64,000 nt of DNA from Chloranthus sessilifolius (GCA_021018995.1 CM037586.1:21132394-21196393); one strand, 5' to 3'; positions 48,178 through 59,219 are shown, numbered from the stretch's first letter. Notes: generated by a model not told the origin, from the letters alone. Program-made: numbers and translations.

Positions 48178-48385
48178 ACCAAGGTATAAAAAATCAAATG
48201 ATATCGATACTTATTGGCGATACGTATCAGTTTTCGGCCAAACCAATGCGTATCAGTATCTCATATCGGATATCTGATACTGTATCGGCTGATACGCTTC
48301 GGTCATTTTCTTTTTTATATATATATTGGTATCGGCTTCAGGCAAACCGATACTCATACCGATACCGATTTTGATAGCACATAAC
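48178..48385 (+). repeat. Dispersed repeat of GATACGTATCGG units, copy 2
   Basis: Begins GGTATAAAAAATC and ends ACCGATTTTGATAGC, the inverse of copy 1. Units GATACGTATCAG and GGCTGATACG recur in between. With copy 1 it flanks the Harbinger relic. Confidence 0.75.
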
Positions 48386-48389
48386 ACAT

Positions 48390-49120
48390 TTCCAAAAGGC
48401 TCATGACCGCCGTGAAGGTAGTTTTTTTCTTTTTAATTTGATAGGTAGTTCTTTTGGGTAGTTATAATCATCTCAATAGTTAAATATTTCTCGGGTAGCT
48501 CAATTTGCGCATGCGATTGGAACTCAGTGACTGCTTTGAATTAGGTGATAGGAGATTTGTTTTCCTCCCTATAATCCACGTAATTGATTTTGAGATTTGT
48601 GAGTTAGTTTTTATTCCCTGAGGCGTGTAAAACATGTGACTCCAAAATCATGTGACACACTCAAACATGATTTTAAGATCAATTCTTGATTTTCATTTTA
48701 TATGAAAGCAAAAATTGCCCCTTTGATATAAGAGCACAAACATGGTTAATAGTCTCACGATCAATTGTGTAGAAGATTTAAATAAAACGCACTCTCCATC
48801 GCCTTATTCAAAGCAGTGGGTGCGTAGGCGCCTTTAGTACCTGTGGGCACGAGTAAAGCTACCCATATTTTTAATAAACTTCCGATATGATGTGGAAAAT
48901 CTGCTAAACTGTCCTAATATACAAGAAATAACGCTATGTAGCATGTACATAGAATTAGCCTACTACCAACCTCAGTGCTGCGTATCTGTAGAGCATAACT
49001 TCTCTCGTATTGATATAAGAGCATCCAATGAAAATCAATGCTTAGGATAAAGGGAAGCCGAAAATGGAAACTGCTCTCTTTTTTTCCTTTCCTTTTGCAT
49101 CAGAGGTTACTCTCAAAAGA
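48390..49120. other. Unassigned intergenic DNA
   Basis: No gene and no clear repeat recognised; moderately AT-rich. Confidence 0.5.
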
Positions 49121-49162
49121 AAAGGGCACTAAATGGTGAAAATATATAATGAGATGGGAGGA

Positions 49163-49165
<3 letters not shown>

Positions 49166-49211
<46 letters not shown>
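49166..49211. repeat. (TA)n microsatellite
   Basis: About 46 bp of uninterrupted AT dinucleotides. Confidence 0.95.
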
Positions 49212-49213
<2 letters not shown>

Positions 49214-49229
49214 AAAATAAAAAAGAAAA

Positions 49230-49400
49230 TAAAGAAAATAGAGGTATCGACCAATACAGATTATATATCGGCGATACTCGATATGTATCGGTTTATACGG
49301 GCCCGTATCGATCGATACCGATACTAATACCCGAGTTGATACCTGATATGTATCACCGATACGTATCGGTATTGGATGATATTTGATATCATGTTCTAAG
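49230..49400 (+). repeat. Dispersed repeat of GATACGTATCGG units, copy 3
   Basis: GGTATCGACC to GATATTTGATATCATG, with units GATATGTATCGG, GATCGATACCGATAC and GATACGTATCGGTA. Confidence 0.75.
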
Positions 49401-49690
49401 GAGGTTTAAACAATATGATCTTTTGATTATAAAACCAACCGTTGTTTTTAGTTTTAATTATTGATATTAAAGTTCATCAATCGGATGTTTCATATCCACC
49501 TATAGGCACATTTCTTTGGGCTGAGACACTTAAATAATATACATTGATCACTAATGTGTGTCGCCTGACATAATGATAAATCACACTTCAATGGTTTTAG
49601 ATAATATTCTCAATTCCAATGGTGTAAGATCACTTAAACACCATTTTAGTGTTTAAATGCCGGTCAGCTCTATTCTAAGTTTGGAGAAAT
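49401..49690 (+). repeat. MITE family D, copy 1
   Basis: Matches 60890-61150 in order at roughly 70-75% by eye: ATTAAAGTTCATCAAT, ATCCACCTATAG, GATAAATCACACTTCAA, GGTGTAAGATCACTTAAACACC. It ends in a local palindrome-like TTAAACACCATTTTAGTGTTTAA. Confidence 0.65.
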
Positions 49691-49926
49691 TTGTTTCCAT
49701 ACTAATATACAGTCTAAACTATTTTGATCATTTACTTTGTGCGGTTATAGATGTAATGCAAACTAACATTTTTTCTTGTTGGTAATTAACATTAGGAAAT
49801 TTTGCATTTTCAAGCCTATAATTTTGCTTATTTGTAAAAACGATTCTATAATTTCATTTTTTGTACAATAGGCCAATTTCAAGCCAAACCATTTCCACAT
49901 CAACACTGACATGATATATATTTTCT

Positions 49927-49929
<3 letters not shown>

Positions 49930-49974
<45 letters not shown>
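49930..49974. repeat. (TA)n microsatellite
   Basis: 45 bp of AT dinucleotides, close to the right inverted end of the MITE-like element. Confidence 0.95.
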
Positions 49975-49977
<3 letters not shown>

Positions 49978-50039
49978 TCCTCTCCTCTCATTATATATTT
50001 TCACCGTTTGCCCTAGAAAACTATTTTTGGGCTTGTGAG

Positions 50040-50420
50040 TTGTGACACTTCAATTTATGACCTATCATTTTGACAGAATTGATCGCCCACATTTTATTCC
50101 TTTGATGGTGTAAGATCATTTAAATACCATTTTCGCATTTAAATGACGCGCAAGAGAGTCAAGTCCTAATTTTAAAGAAAGACTTGGAATTTTTGAACAT
50201 GTGTCACATGGAATCACCTAAGCTCTTTGATTTTAAGGCCATGATGTGAAGATTTTTAGCGTGAAAGATTGGCATGAAACACAACCATTGAATCGGGTAA
50301 TCGATTTGACTGTGTTAAGTTAAATTTTTGTCTGTTATCACAAAAATGATAGATATTGTGTTTTGTTCCAAACTTTGACGCTAAAGATCTTTAGATCATG
50401 GACTTCAAATTAGACGACTT
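50040..50420. repeat. Pieces of MITE family D and of the 56-kb MITE family
   Basis: 50095-50185 repeats the end of family D (GGTGTAAGATCATTTAAATACC, then AGAGAGTCAAGTCCT). 50190-50420 (GGCCATGATGTGAAGATTTT, AAAGATTGGCATGAA, GTGTTTTGTTCC) matches 56200-56400 at lower identity. Confidence 0.6.
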
Positions 50421-50579
50421 AGATGGTGTTTCATATGATACAGGTCCCAAAAATATCAACTCTATCTTTTTACCCAAAATAATATCAGGCATGGTGGACT
50501 CTATTGACCGATCTAAGCCGCTCAGGCATGGATATGGATCAGCTCAGAAGACATTCTCATTAGAATATTCAATCTAATA

Positions 50580-50885
50580 GATTTGAATCATTTGATCACT
50601 TTAATGTAAGAATTTTGTTTATATTATTTATGTAGGGTCTCAATTGATGCACTCAGATCTGACGGAGTGATAGTCAAGATTTTCTAGTGAGCTTTATTTT
50701 TTACTGAGTTGATTTCAAACAACAATAAGAGTCTCAATCCATGGGATTTGATCACTTTAATTTAGACCGTTGATCATATTACCTAGGGTCTACATTGGTG
50801 TGCTCATATTCGACGGTCAAGATCTTCCAGTGAGCTTTTTTCTTGGGGAGCTGATTTGAGTTCATTTGATGGTCTACACATTTTA
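50580..50885 (+). repeat. Diverged direct duplication
   Basis: Two units about 160 bp apart share TTTGATCACTTTAAT, TAGGGTCT, GTCAAGAT, CTAGTGAGCTTT/CCAGTGAGCTTT and GAGTTGATTT/GAGCTGATTT in the same order. Not linked to a known element. Confidence 0.65.
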
Positions 50886-50889
50886 TACC

Positions 50890-51780
50890 TTGGATGGTTC
50901 ATTAACGCGTGCAATTTGCTCCATGTTACATGAAATATGCACTATTAAAGTATTATCTATTGAAGACGGTTAGAAGGGTCAATTCTACAACCGAAACTCG
51001 TAAAAATATAAATGGCAAACACGCTACACTATCTGCTCCTACCACAAAAAGCCGGTTTAGGAAATTTCCAGTTGGCTTATCCGTCAAAGAAATGGAAGCT
51101 AAAGGGTGAAATCTATAATGCCAATTACCAACACAAAAATTATTTTTCTATGACATCTATAACCCCACAAAAATGAATCATTAAAATAATTTAGACTTTT
51201 TATTAATCGCTTAGACGCTTGAGATCCTTTAGTATGTTTTATTTTTTTAAGATGAATTGAGTTGAAAAGATGGCATGCAGTTTAGAATTTTGGATGGCTT
51301 GGAGCATGGTTTAAATATAGGCAAATATGCATTGGGTTGGGCGTGGGGAACTAGGATTTTCATCCAGTCGGAGCGTAAATTAAATTAGATTTAATTTTTT
51401 ATAAATTATATACATATAAAATAATTTTTATTTATTTATTTCTAAAATATAATTTTCATTAAAATTGCATACAAAAAATGAATTTTTCATTAACAAGATA
51501 TTGATAATTACATATTATTTATCTACAAAAAATCAATCTCCAAAAGATTCATTGGTTTTGATTCAAAATCGACCAAACCGAACCGAATACACCCCTAATT
51601 TCGAATTTAGGAAATTAGGGCTTTAGATATTTCATATGTATTGAATTAGGATTTTAGGGTTTAGGGGCTACCGAAACCCTAATTCACACTCGAACAAACA
51701 ACAAACCAAACATAAAACCCATAAAGAAAAATCAAAACCCATCTCCATATAAGGCTATAAGGTGTTTTATATCAGTTACA
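50890..51780. other. Unassigned AT-rich intergenic DNA
   Basis: No gene recognised. An open frame at 50909-51109 has no family resemblance and is not supported by context. Confidence 0.5.
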
Positions 51781-51785
51781 TGTTT

Positions 51786-54269
51786 TGCGATAACCCGAAT
51801 TTCGGCACCCCGAAACTCATGCCATCAGCACAATCCTCCAGACCGTGCCCTAAAACTATGTACGGAACATTAGTATAACAAGTAATATAAGACAAAATGG
51901 ATCAACAATTATACGATGCGGAAGTAAAATATTATTCTAAGTGTAAACTCAAAAGAAAGTTCTACTTTCATGCTACCGCATGAACAGAAAACCGATCTGA
52001 CCCATCGGTAATAAACAGATCACCCCAGATGGTTCGCCAAAAGAATTATATCAATTTAATTACAGGTTTCAAAAAGGCTTGACATACCAAGCCGTACAAA
52101 TGTACTCTCAAAATCTCTCTATCAAAGTACTCAGCGGAGTCTCCTAGAAGAAGTCCTCATGAGGGGGCTCTAATTCTTCCCCGGGCACGTAATCTGAATT
52201 ACCCGGATCCACGTCTCCCGAAGCTTTTGCCGCTGCTAGCACTGGACCTGCGACGTATAGTCTAAAGGATGAGCTACATCCTAGCTCAATAGGGAACAAC
52301 ACAATGAACATATAAGTCAAAATCGAACATATATTCCATGATGTGTCTATGCACTTGCAGTAAAACAATTTAAAAGATGATGATTATGCTTTAAAGTTTA
52401 CTAGTGGTTTACATCTTTCATTTATTTCCAACTATTCATGAATTACACTGATTAGGCCTAAAGCAAAACTTAAATCTTCAACTTAAATAGTCCCCGAGCA
52501 ATATAGCATCGAGCCCCGATGGAATACCCACCATCGTCGTCTAAATAGACAGTTATAAAAAAAATGTATTCCCTAGGAATACTACCCAAGCCCCTTTCTC
52601 AATAGGCGGCGAGGTTAAATCTCATCTCAACATCCCTAGAATGTGCTTACTGTGTACAAATCAACCTACGTACGGGTGGGGTATTCTATTCAAACCTTAA
52701 ATAACAAAAATATCATGTACTTTACATATAGTTGTTCACCGTGTAAAAGTGATACTTTATATCGGTTAAGCCTTATCAGCAGTTATTCAATCTTACTTAC
52801 ATCCATGGGATGTCTAAATTACTCACATCACACTAATGCCTTTATCACTTTCTCATCCCCTGGGGATGCCTCATTTTCATTAGATTACTTGATCTCAGTT
52901 ACTCGCATCACACAGATGCATTTATCACTTTATCATCCCCTAGGGATGTCTCATTCTCATTTACTTTCTTGGTGTCACACATGCACCCTTTTTACAAGAT
53001 TTACATAGTTAAAATATTTTCACATTTGAGTTATATATCACTACATACATGCTCTTGCAATTAAAGTACATGTTCAAAGCGTTCCCTACCTCAGGTCTCA
53101 GAAGGTCAAAGCATCAAGGTCCCACGCGGCTCTTTATGTTTGCTTTCTCACGTACCACCTATGGTACATCATAACACATGTAACACATCACTAAAGATAC
53201 AATAGAGAAGGTCCTAGACCCTCCATGAACCTCAAGGTCCAATTAAAAAGTCAAGTGAAACTACCAAAATCGATTAATCGATTCTCAAAATCGATTAATC
53301 AAACCCTAAATCGATTAATCAATTCCCAAAATCGATTAATCGAAATCCAAAATCGATTAATCGATCCCAAATCGATTAATTGAAATCCCCAAAATGGTTA
53401 ATCGATTCTGAAATCGAGTAGTCGAAAATTCGAAATCGATTAATCGAAATCCAAAATCGATTAATCGATTTCCCAAATCTATTAGTCGATTTCCCCAAGT
53501 CTTATCTTTCCAGTCACTTGAGGTACCTAGTCAATTAGCCGATTTCTAAATCGATTAATCGAATGTTAAAATCAATTAATCGATTTTCATATCGATTAAT
53601 CGAAATCGGACATCCTTGCTTTTTCAACTTCTAGACCAAAATCGATTAATCACTTTTCAAAATTGATTAATCGATTTGGCCAGACTCAGCCCCTTTTCGG
53701 GCTGTTCTTCCCAAATCCCTTTCTTTTTCTATTTTCTTTCTTTTCTAGGTCTTTAATCTATCATTTTAACTATACTTGACTGAATTAATTTCATCAAATC
53801 TTTAAGTATTGAAATCTAACAAAACTCACCTCAATAAATCCCTTAAAGGATTGATTCGTTGGATTTGATGGCTAGGGTTCCAGCTTTTCGCTTCAATGGC
53901 TCCTCATGTGTTGAATCTAGCATTCAATGCTCTAATCTCCTCTTGATTTGCATTAACTCCTAGCTCAATAACTCATCTTGGTTTCTCCCTCTCTCTCTTC
54001 TTAACTCTCTTTCACCAACCAAATAAAAGCAACCTAGGTTTATTAAAAAAAATTTATCCTCTTTCCAGCTTGTGTGTTAAACACATACGTCAAAGATAGG
54101 TGTACATGACCACTAACTCACACTATACACTACACTTAGGTCATATTAACATCACATCAGTTTATCCCTTCATGAGTTCACTGTTTGACCATCACTTGGT
54201 CAAACCTACGACCAGACGGGCACGGATCCCGAGATCACTGCTTAACGCTCAAATTTTTTGGATATTATA
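51786..54269 (-). mobile_element. Solo LTR of gypsy family C, reverse orientation
   Basis: About 2.48 kb, reverse complement of the family C LTR. It starts GATAACCCGAATTTCGG (inverse of the LTR end) and ends TTGGATATTATA (inverse of the LTR start). Flanked by TGTTT on both sides (51781-51785 and 54270-54274), a perfect target duplication, with no internal region, so a solo LTR. The palindrome array CGATTAATCG lies at 53265-53680, as in the copy at 26746-29271. It has lost much of the GTGACCGG block (near 52665) and looks older than that copy. Confidence 0.92.
53265..53680 (-). repeat. Palindrome array CGATTAATCG in the reverse solo LTR
   Basis: About 18 units with core ATCGATTAATCGA and A-rich linkers, mirroring 27310-27722. 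Confidence 0.9.
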
Positions 54270-54274
54270 TGTTT

Positions 54275-55110
54275 GGTGAAACTATGGGATATAGATTTAA
54301 CTTGAAACTATTTTAAGCATCAGTTTTTATTCCAAGTATCATACATGTGGTGTTTTGACCTGTGAACAAGTGATCCTTTGGGAAATGGCTCCTTGTGATA
54401 TGTGGGATTCCACAAATCTTGAAACTGGACAGATCAATTGTTCACTAGCTAAAACACAAAAATCAACAATGAAGAGCTATAAAGATTATGTCTCTATTAA
54501 TGGTGGAAGGCAAACGAAGAAAAGGCACCAGCCAGCATACATAATCAATTTGTAAAGGGTCAACCTATAAGCAGGGTTTTAAAACAGGTACATATTGGTT
54601 GGGCCTATGTATTGGTTATGTATGGGCCAAAAGCCAAGATTAAAGCACCTTTTTTGTTATAGAATATTGTACATAAGCACACAAATCCAAATATGAAAAA
54701 TACCACATCCAAACATTAACAAAAGAAAAATACCGCATCCACAATTTCACACAAATCCAAATATGAAAAAACAGAGAAGCAATGGCTTCAGAAAGTAACC
54801 CTAAATCTATAAAATATAAATCAAACTTCAAGTAATCACAAAGTGAGATCCAATGGCTTTAAAAGCAACACTCAAACCTCAGAAAAAATTTAATCATCAA
54901 GAGACCACTGCCACTGCACACAGCACATACAAATACAATACCCAACTTCTCTCACAAGCTAACTAGAATAACGGATATTGCAAAGTAAGAACATTATTAT
55001 GCCAAAAAGATAAATAGAATAGGGAAATATAAATATATAATACACAGACCATAGTAAAGAGGGAGGGCTTGGGTTTGGGCTTTTTAGCTTTGGGCTTAGA
55101 GAGAGAAACA
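54275..55110. other. Unassigned intergenic DNA
   Basis: No gene recognised. A short duplicated segment with CACACAAATCCAAATATGAA occurs near 54678 and 54748. Confidence 0.5.
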
Positions 55111-55400
55111 GAGATCAACATGGAGAGGGAGAGGGAGAGGGAGAGGGAGAGGAGGAAGAAGAAGAAGAAGGTTTCTCACCAAAAAATTTAGGCGGCCATG
55201 GCGGCAAGCGGATGGATAGTAGGCTTCGATGCTTGATCGGGCAACAGAGAGAGAGGGTGTCGCGGTCACGGTCATGGGCCTCGTGGAACGAGCCAGAGAG
55301 AGAGGGCGGGGTGATAGAGAAGAGGGTGGGGCAAAGAGAGAGGGTGAGGCGACAGAGGAGAGAGAGCGGGGCGACAGAGAAGAGGAGAGGGTTTTAAAAA
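55100..55400 (+). repeat. GA-rich low-complexity tract with a GAGAGG hexamer run
   Basis: Hexamer GAGAGG repeated about five times (55122-55152), then GAA triplets, then GAGAGAGAGGG mixed with GCGGGGCGACAGA units (55240-55390). Overlapping Arg/Glu-rich open frames in this tract are composition artefacts. Confidence 0.8.
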
Positions 55401-56090
55401 ATCAACAGGGATTATAGAAAAAGGGTGTTGATTTTAGACGTACAGGGGTATTAAAAAAAATATTAAAAAAAATTGGTTGAGTGGCACCTATAATTGCCCA
55501 TGAATGGGTCCGCCACTGACCCCTCCCATACAATATACAACCCCAATATTATATTGGGTCAAACATTGAGTCAAAGTAGTCAAACTTTAGTTCATAATGA
55601 GTCATATCGGCCTATATCCGATTATATTGCCCGAAATTATAACAATATGAATGGTATAAGGCGTTGGGGGAGAATGCGTGAGGTCGTAGATGACCTGTGC
55701 GCTTGCTGGCTATATCGCATGCCATGTGGCATAATCAACCCAAAAAAAAAAGTTTTTGGTTGATCAGTCATGTGACGTATGATTTTTTTTTTTTAAATTA
55801 TCTTTTTCCCTCTATATGATAGGTAAAAAATAAGCTAACGCTATAAACATTTGGTGCATTGATTTTTTCCAACTTTGATCACATTTTTAACGGTGGAAAT
55901 ATAATAAAAATATAATTTTTTTTTAATGGAATCGGATCGACCTTATGTAAGTTGTGGCATCCAATCCTCGTGATAGATGCTACATGATGGCCAACTGACA
56001 GTGAGCGTAGAGATTTCTCTACACCCGGGTTCATAGTGCAGGTGGCTAGGCCTCATAGTATAATACCAGTACTTCCTATTATACAAATTC
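55400..56090. other. Unassigned intergenic DNA
   Basis: No gene recognised; short A and T homopolymer runs. Confidence 0.5.
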
Positions 56091-56095
56091 TTTTA

Positions 56096-57094
56096 GGGAG
56101 CCATTACTTGCACTCAAAAGTTCATTACTTGCACTCAAAAGTTGGTCCTTGTACATAATTTAAAAGAAAGATTGTAAGTTTGGCAACCCCTAGTATTTTG
56201 ATTTGAAGGCCATGATTTAAAGATATTATTTGCAAAAGATTAGCATGAAGTATAATCTTTATCATGTGATTAAATACAGTCAAAAGGATTTTATCTCATT
56301 GAACAATTGACTATAATAGATGATATGATAAAAATCATGTTTTGCTTCAATCTTCTGCATGGAAGATCTATAAATCATTAAATTCAAATCAAATGGCCAC
56401 TAAAATACCAAGCCTTTCTTTATATTCCGTGGGAGAGCCACTTTTTGAGTGCAAGTAATGACACCTTCTATTTATTAGTTTAAAATTATATATAATTTTT
56501 TTAGTATTTTAAAATTTAAAATATGGGCACTTGAATATCGGCCAGTTTAACCGTTTCCGTTTTATCAGATAAGCATCCAATATATGAGATATGCGGAAAT
56601 CAATAGGTTATTAGATCCTTGACTTAGACTTAAATGGGTCATAAACGCGTGCCACATGACTTCATGCGACCTGAAATTTGGACTGTAGAAGTACATTAGT
56701 ATTGAAGACGGTGAGAATAGTCAATCCTTTAAACATTAATACATTAATCTTTATATGAGCGTGATACACCGTATAGTTTCTCATTATATTAAACCCTCGG
56801 TGATCTCCGTGTATGAAAATACAATCTAAGTCGTTTGATTTGGAGCTTATCCTTTAAAAATATTAAGTATAAAATATTAACATGAATTATAATTTTTATC
56901 ATGTGATTAATTATAGTCAAAAACTATTATTTGACTCAACGATTAACTCTGATATATCATATACTAAATATCATGTTTTGCGGATATATGCAAAATATCA
57001 TGTTTTGCTCCAAAATATACAGTCTTACGTTTCCCTAAAATATAGTCTTTCTTAGGTGCAAGGACCAAATTTACGGGTGCAAGTAATGGCTCCC
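56096..57094. mobile_element. MITE-like inverted-repeat element(s) directly upstream of the AGP promoter
   Basis: GGGAGCCATTACTTGCAC at 56096 is the inverse of GTGCAAGTAATGGCTCCC ending 57094. A second inverse end, GAGTGCAAGTAATGACACC, stops at about 56466. The left end has the block CATTACTTGCACTCAAAAG twice. Two homologous segments with ATCATGTGATTAA and GTCAAAA follow each other (56165-56420 and 56790-57040). Best read as two copies of one MITE family, adjacent or nested. No certain target duplication. Confidence 0.65.
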
Positions 57095-57107
57095 CTTTCT
57101 GATTCCC

Positions 57108-57115
57108 TATAAATA
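57108..57115 (+). promoter_or_regulatory. TATA box of the AGP gene
   Basis: TATAAATA, 114 bp before the start codon and 14 bp after the MITE end. Followed by a pyrimidine-rich leader typical of plant transcription starts. Confidence 0.75.
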
Positions 57116-57150
57116 TTTCAGTCACTCTTCTTCCTTATTCCTCAAGCCCG

Positions 57151-57152
<2 letters not shown>

Positions 57153-57200
<48 letters not shown>
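57153..57200 (+). repeat. (TC)24 microsatellite in the AGP leader
   Basis: 48 bp of TC dinucleotides between TATA box and ATG, so probably in the 5' untranslated region. Such tracts are frequent in plant leaders and mutable in length. Confidence 0.9.
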
Positions 57201-57203
<3 letters not shown>

Positions 57204-57221
57204 CATTTTCTCTATCTAGGC

Positions 57222-57626
57222 ATGGCTTTCTCCACCATTACTTTTGCCGTAGCCCTAATGGTGCTTCTCACCGGAGCGTTCGCACAGTCACCATCAGGTG
57301 CACCAGTATCGGCGCCAGCCGGCGCACCAACCATTCCGTTACCGTCACCAGCTTCTTCTCCGACGGCTTTCCCACCATCAGTTCCGTCACCATCACCGCC
57401 AGCGTCCGTTACACCGGTATCTTCTCCTACACCGTCATCTGAACCGCTATCTCCGCCGTCGCCCTCACCTCCGTCTGTGCCCTTTGCATCACCTCCTTCT
57501 CTGTCGCCTGCCAACCCGCCGACGGCGTCGTCTCCAGGAACTAGTACCGCTACAATGCCTGTGACTGCAACCTCCATCGTCCGATCTTCTCTCATCGGCC
57601 TCATCGTCGTTACATTATTAGCTTAG
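57222..57626 (+). CDS. Classical arabinogalactan protein (small, GPI-anchored)
   Basis: 134 residues, one exon. Classical AGPs are secreted proteoglycan cores whose Pro residues are hydroxylated and carry arabinogalactan chains; they sit at the plasma membrane and cell wall. Residues 1-21 form a signal peptide (hydrophobic FAVALMVLLTGAFA, cut before Gln22, which is the usual N-terminal Gln of mature AGPs). Residues 22 to about 112 are rich in Pro, Ala, Ser and Thr with the expected non-contiguous SP, AP and TP pairs (SPSGAPVSAPAGAP, SPASSP, SSPTPSS). There is no Lys-rich block and no fasciclin domain. The C-terminal residues 123-134 (SLIGLIVVTLLA) form the hydrophobic tail of a GPI-anchor signal, with small residues (SSPGTS) upstream. 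Length fits the family (about 130-150). The start is the first ATG after the TATA box and leader. This is the only convincing host gene in the window; a non-coding antisense frame overlaps it. Confidence 0.93.
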   Translation: MAFSTITFAVALMVLLTGAFAQSPSGAPVSAPAGAPTIPLPSPASSPTAFPPSVPSPSPPASVTPVSSPTPSSEPLSPPSPSPPSVPFASPPSLSPANPPTASSPGTSTATMPVTATSIVRSSLIGLIVVTLLA

Positions 57627-58070
57627 ATCTGTACCATCTGATCGGATTAGGGGTTGATGTTTTTTTTTTTTTTTGATTTAGGTTGATATTGTTAGATTAG
57701 GGTTTTAGATTAGTTGATTGGATTTTTATTTTTATTTTTACTGGAAATAGATTTTATTTGGATATTATGATACGCTTGTTTAGACGGGATACTGATTTAG
57801 TGATTTATAATACTATTGTTTGTTGTTGGATCTAATCATGGACGGTGGATGATTGATTTGATCTTCTTTATTTCTTTTTTATTTTGCTTAAAAGCGATCG
57901 GACAGTGGTAAATTCCTTTGCATATGTTCTAGATACATGCGTTTAATACAATGAACTATCAAGTGCCCCATATATACGGTTGTTCATTGCCGTCGTTGCT
58001 TTCAAATCCGACGGTGATTGACTGCTTTGCACTAGTGTAGTTGGTGCTACACAGAGGAACACTGAACCTT
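57627..58070 (+). other. 3' flank of the AGP gene, with a duplicated segment
   Basis: 57795-58040 (ACGGTGGATGATTG, GCGTTTAATACAATG, then CCGACGGTGATT) recurs at about 62530-62730. A T14 run lies near 57661-57674. No clear AATAAA polyadenylation signal; plant signals are often degenerate. Confidence 0.6.
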
Positions 58071-58255
58071 CTTATTGGTAAATTTGCACTTTCGGCCCTT
58101 ATATTTTGACCTTTTATAAAAAAGTAAATCCTATAATTTTAATCTTGCAAGTCCGGCGACTCCAAAGTCCAAGCCAAGTCATTGCCACTTCATATAAGGG
58201 CCAGGACCTCCAAAATATCTGAAATACCTTTGTCTTTTCAATTTCTGCGTAAGTT

Positions 58256-58450
58256 ATGCAACATCAAGGATTAAAATTTCGGTTTTCGTTTCGGTTTCAG
58301 TTTCAAAGGGGACCGAAGCCAAAATTTTGGACAAAAATTTCGGTCGATAATTTGACCGAAATTTTGAATACCATACATATTTGGACCGAAATTTCAGTCC
58401 AAATTATTGTTTCGGTGAGGACCAAAAATGATAATTTCGGCCGCAATTTT
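58256..58450 (+). repeat. Dispersed TTTCGGTC-type repeat, copy 2
   Basis: Starts ATCAAGGATTAAAATTTCGG and consists of overlapping AATTTCGGTC and GACCGAAATTT words. Related copies lie at 42866-43085 and 60200-60390. The open frame here is a product of the repeat. Confidence 0.8.
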
Positions 58451-58514
58451 GAAGCAGTTTTTTTGCATTTACCCCCTAAGATAGGTTGGATGTACGTGGC
58501 CCTTGGGTTTGCAT

Positions 58515-59205
58515 TTTTGGCTCTCTAAGTTTACTTATTTGCAGAAATGGCTTATAGTTTGAAACTTTGTAAAATAAGTCAGCTTCAAGTTAAGCCGTTT
58601 TCACATCAGTACCAACCTATTTTTTCATTATATATATATATGTTTATTTTTCATTATTTTTTGTGCCTCTTTTATCTTATTCCAACCAATTATAATTATC
58701 TAAAATACAGAAGAAAATAAAAAAATAATTAAAGAAAGAAGAAAAATATAAAAATATAGAACATACAAAAGCAATTCGCCGCTATTTTGTCACTATCTTA
58801 AGATAGCAGCTCGCTATTTTAAGTTAGCAGTCTGTTTTAAAATAGTTGAGATAACTGATGTATGTTATATCAAATAACGTATACTCTAATACGATCGCTA
58901 TCTTGCCGTTATCTTAAGATAGTGACTCGCTATTTGTTTGTTTTATATTTCTATTTTCTTCTCTCTTTCATCTTATTTTTATTTTTTTCTGTATTTTAGA
59001 ATTTTAACATGCATTACAATTGGTTGAGATAACTGATGACAAAATTATCAGGAGATGATAAAAAATAATAGAAAATAAACATATAACAATGAAAAAATAG
59101 GTCAGTGTTGACGTGAAAATGACTTGGCTTAGAGCTAGCTTATTTTGCAAAGTTTCAAATTATAAGACCGTTTCTGCAAATAAGAAAACTTATAGGGCCT
59201 AAAAT
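58515..59205. mobile_element. MITE-like element with 115-bp inverted repeats
   Basis: The left arm with CTTATTTGCAGAAATGGC, TTGAAACTTTGTAAAATAAG and CACATCAGTACCAACCTATT pairs with the right arm AATAGGTCAGTGTTGACGTG, CTTATTTTGCAAAGTTTCAA and GCAAATAAG. Identity is about 80% by eye. A one-ended relative lies at 49795-49925. The AT-rich interior contains AAGATAGC/GCTATCTTA short inverted words (58795-58925). Confidence 0.8.
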
Positions 59206-59219
59206 AAAAAATTTCCTTT

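Larger units (their letters stand above)
49123..50013. mobile_element. MITE-like element with 50-bp inverted ends and (TA)n at each end
   Basis: AGGGCACTAAATGGTGAAAA at 49123 is the inverse of TTTTCACCGTTTGCCCT ending 50013. Pairing continues through ATATATAATGAGATGGGAGG/ACTCATATAT. Both arms run into TA tracts (49166-49211 and 49930-49974). The pentamer AGAAA flanks both sides, a possible target duplication. The interior holds a GATACG repeat (49230-49400) and a piece of another repeat family (49401-49690). Confidence 0.65.

Noticed and set aside
50909-51109. 66-codon frame as a small gene
   Set aside because: No upstream promoter signal, no family resemblance, and it lies in decayed repeat-rich DNA.
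55212-55417. Arg/Glu-rich overlapping frames
   Set aside because: Products of GAGAGG and GCGACAGAG repeats; two frames are open at once for that reason.
57212-57604. 130-codon open frame antisense to the AGP gene
   Set aside because: It mirrors the repetitive Pro/Ser codons of the sense gene, giving Gly/Asp-rich sequence; no promoter or family resemblance.
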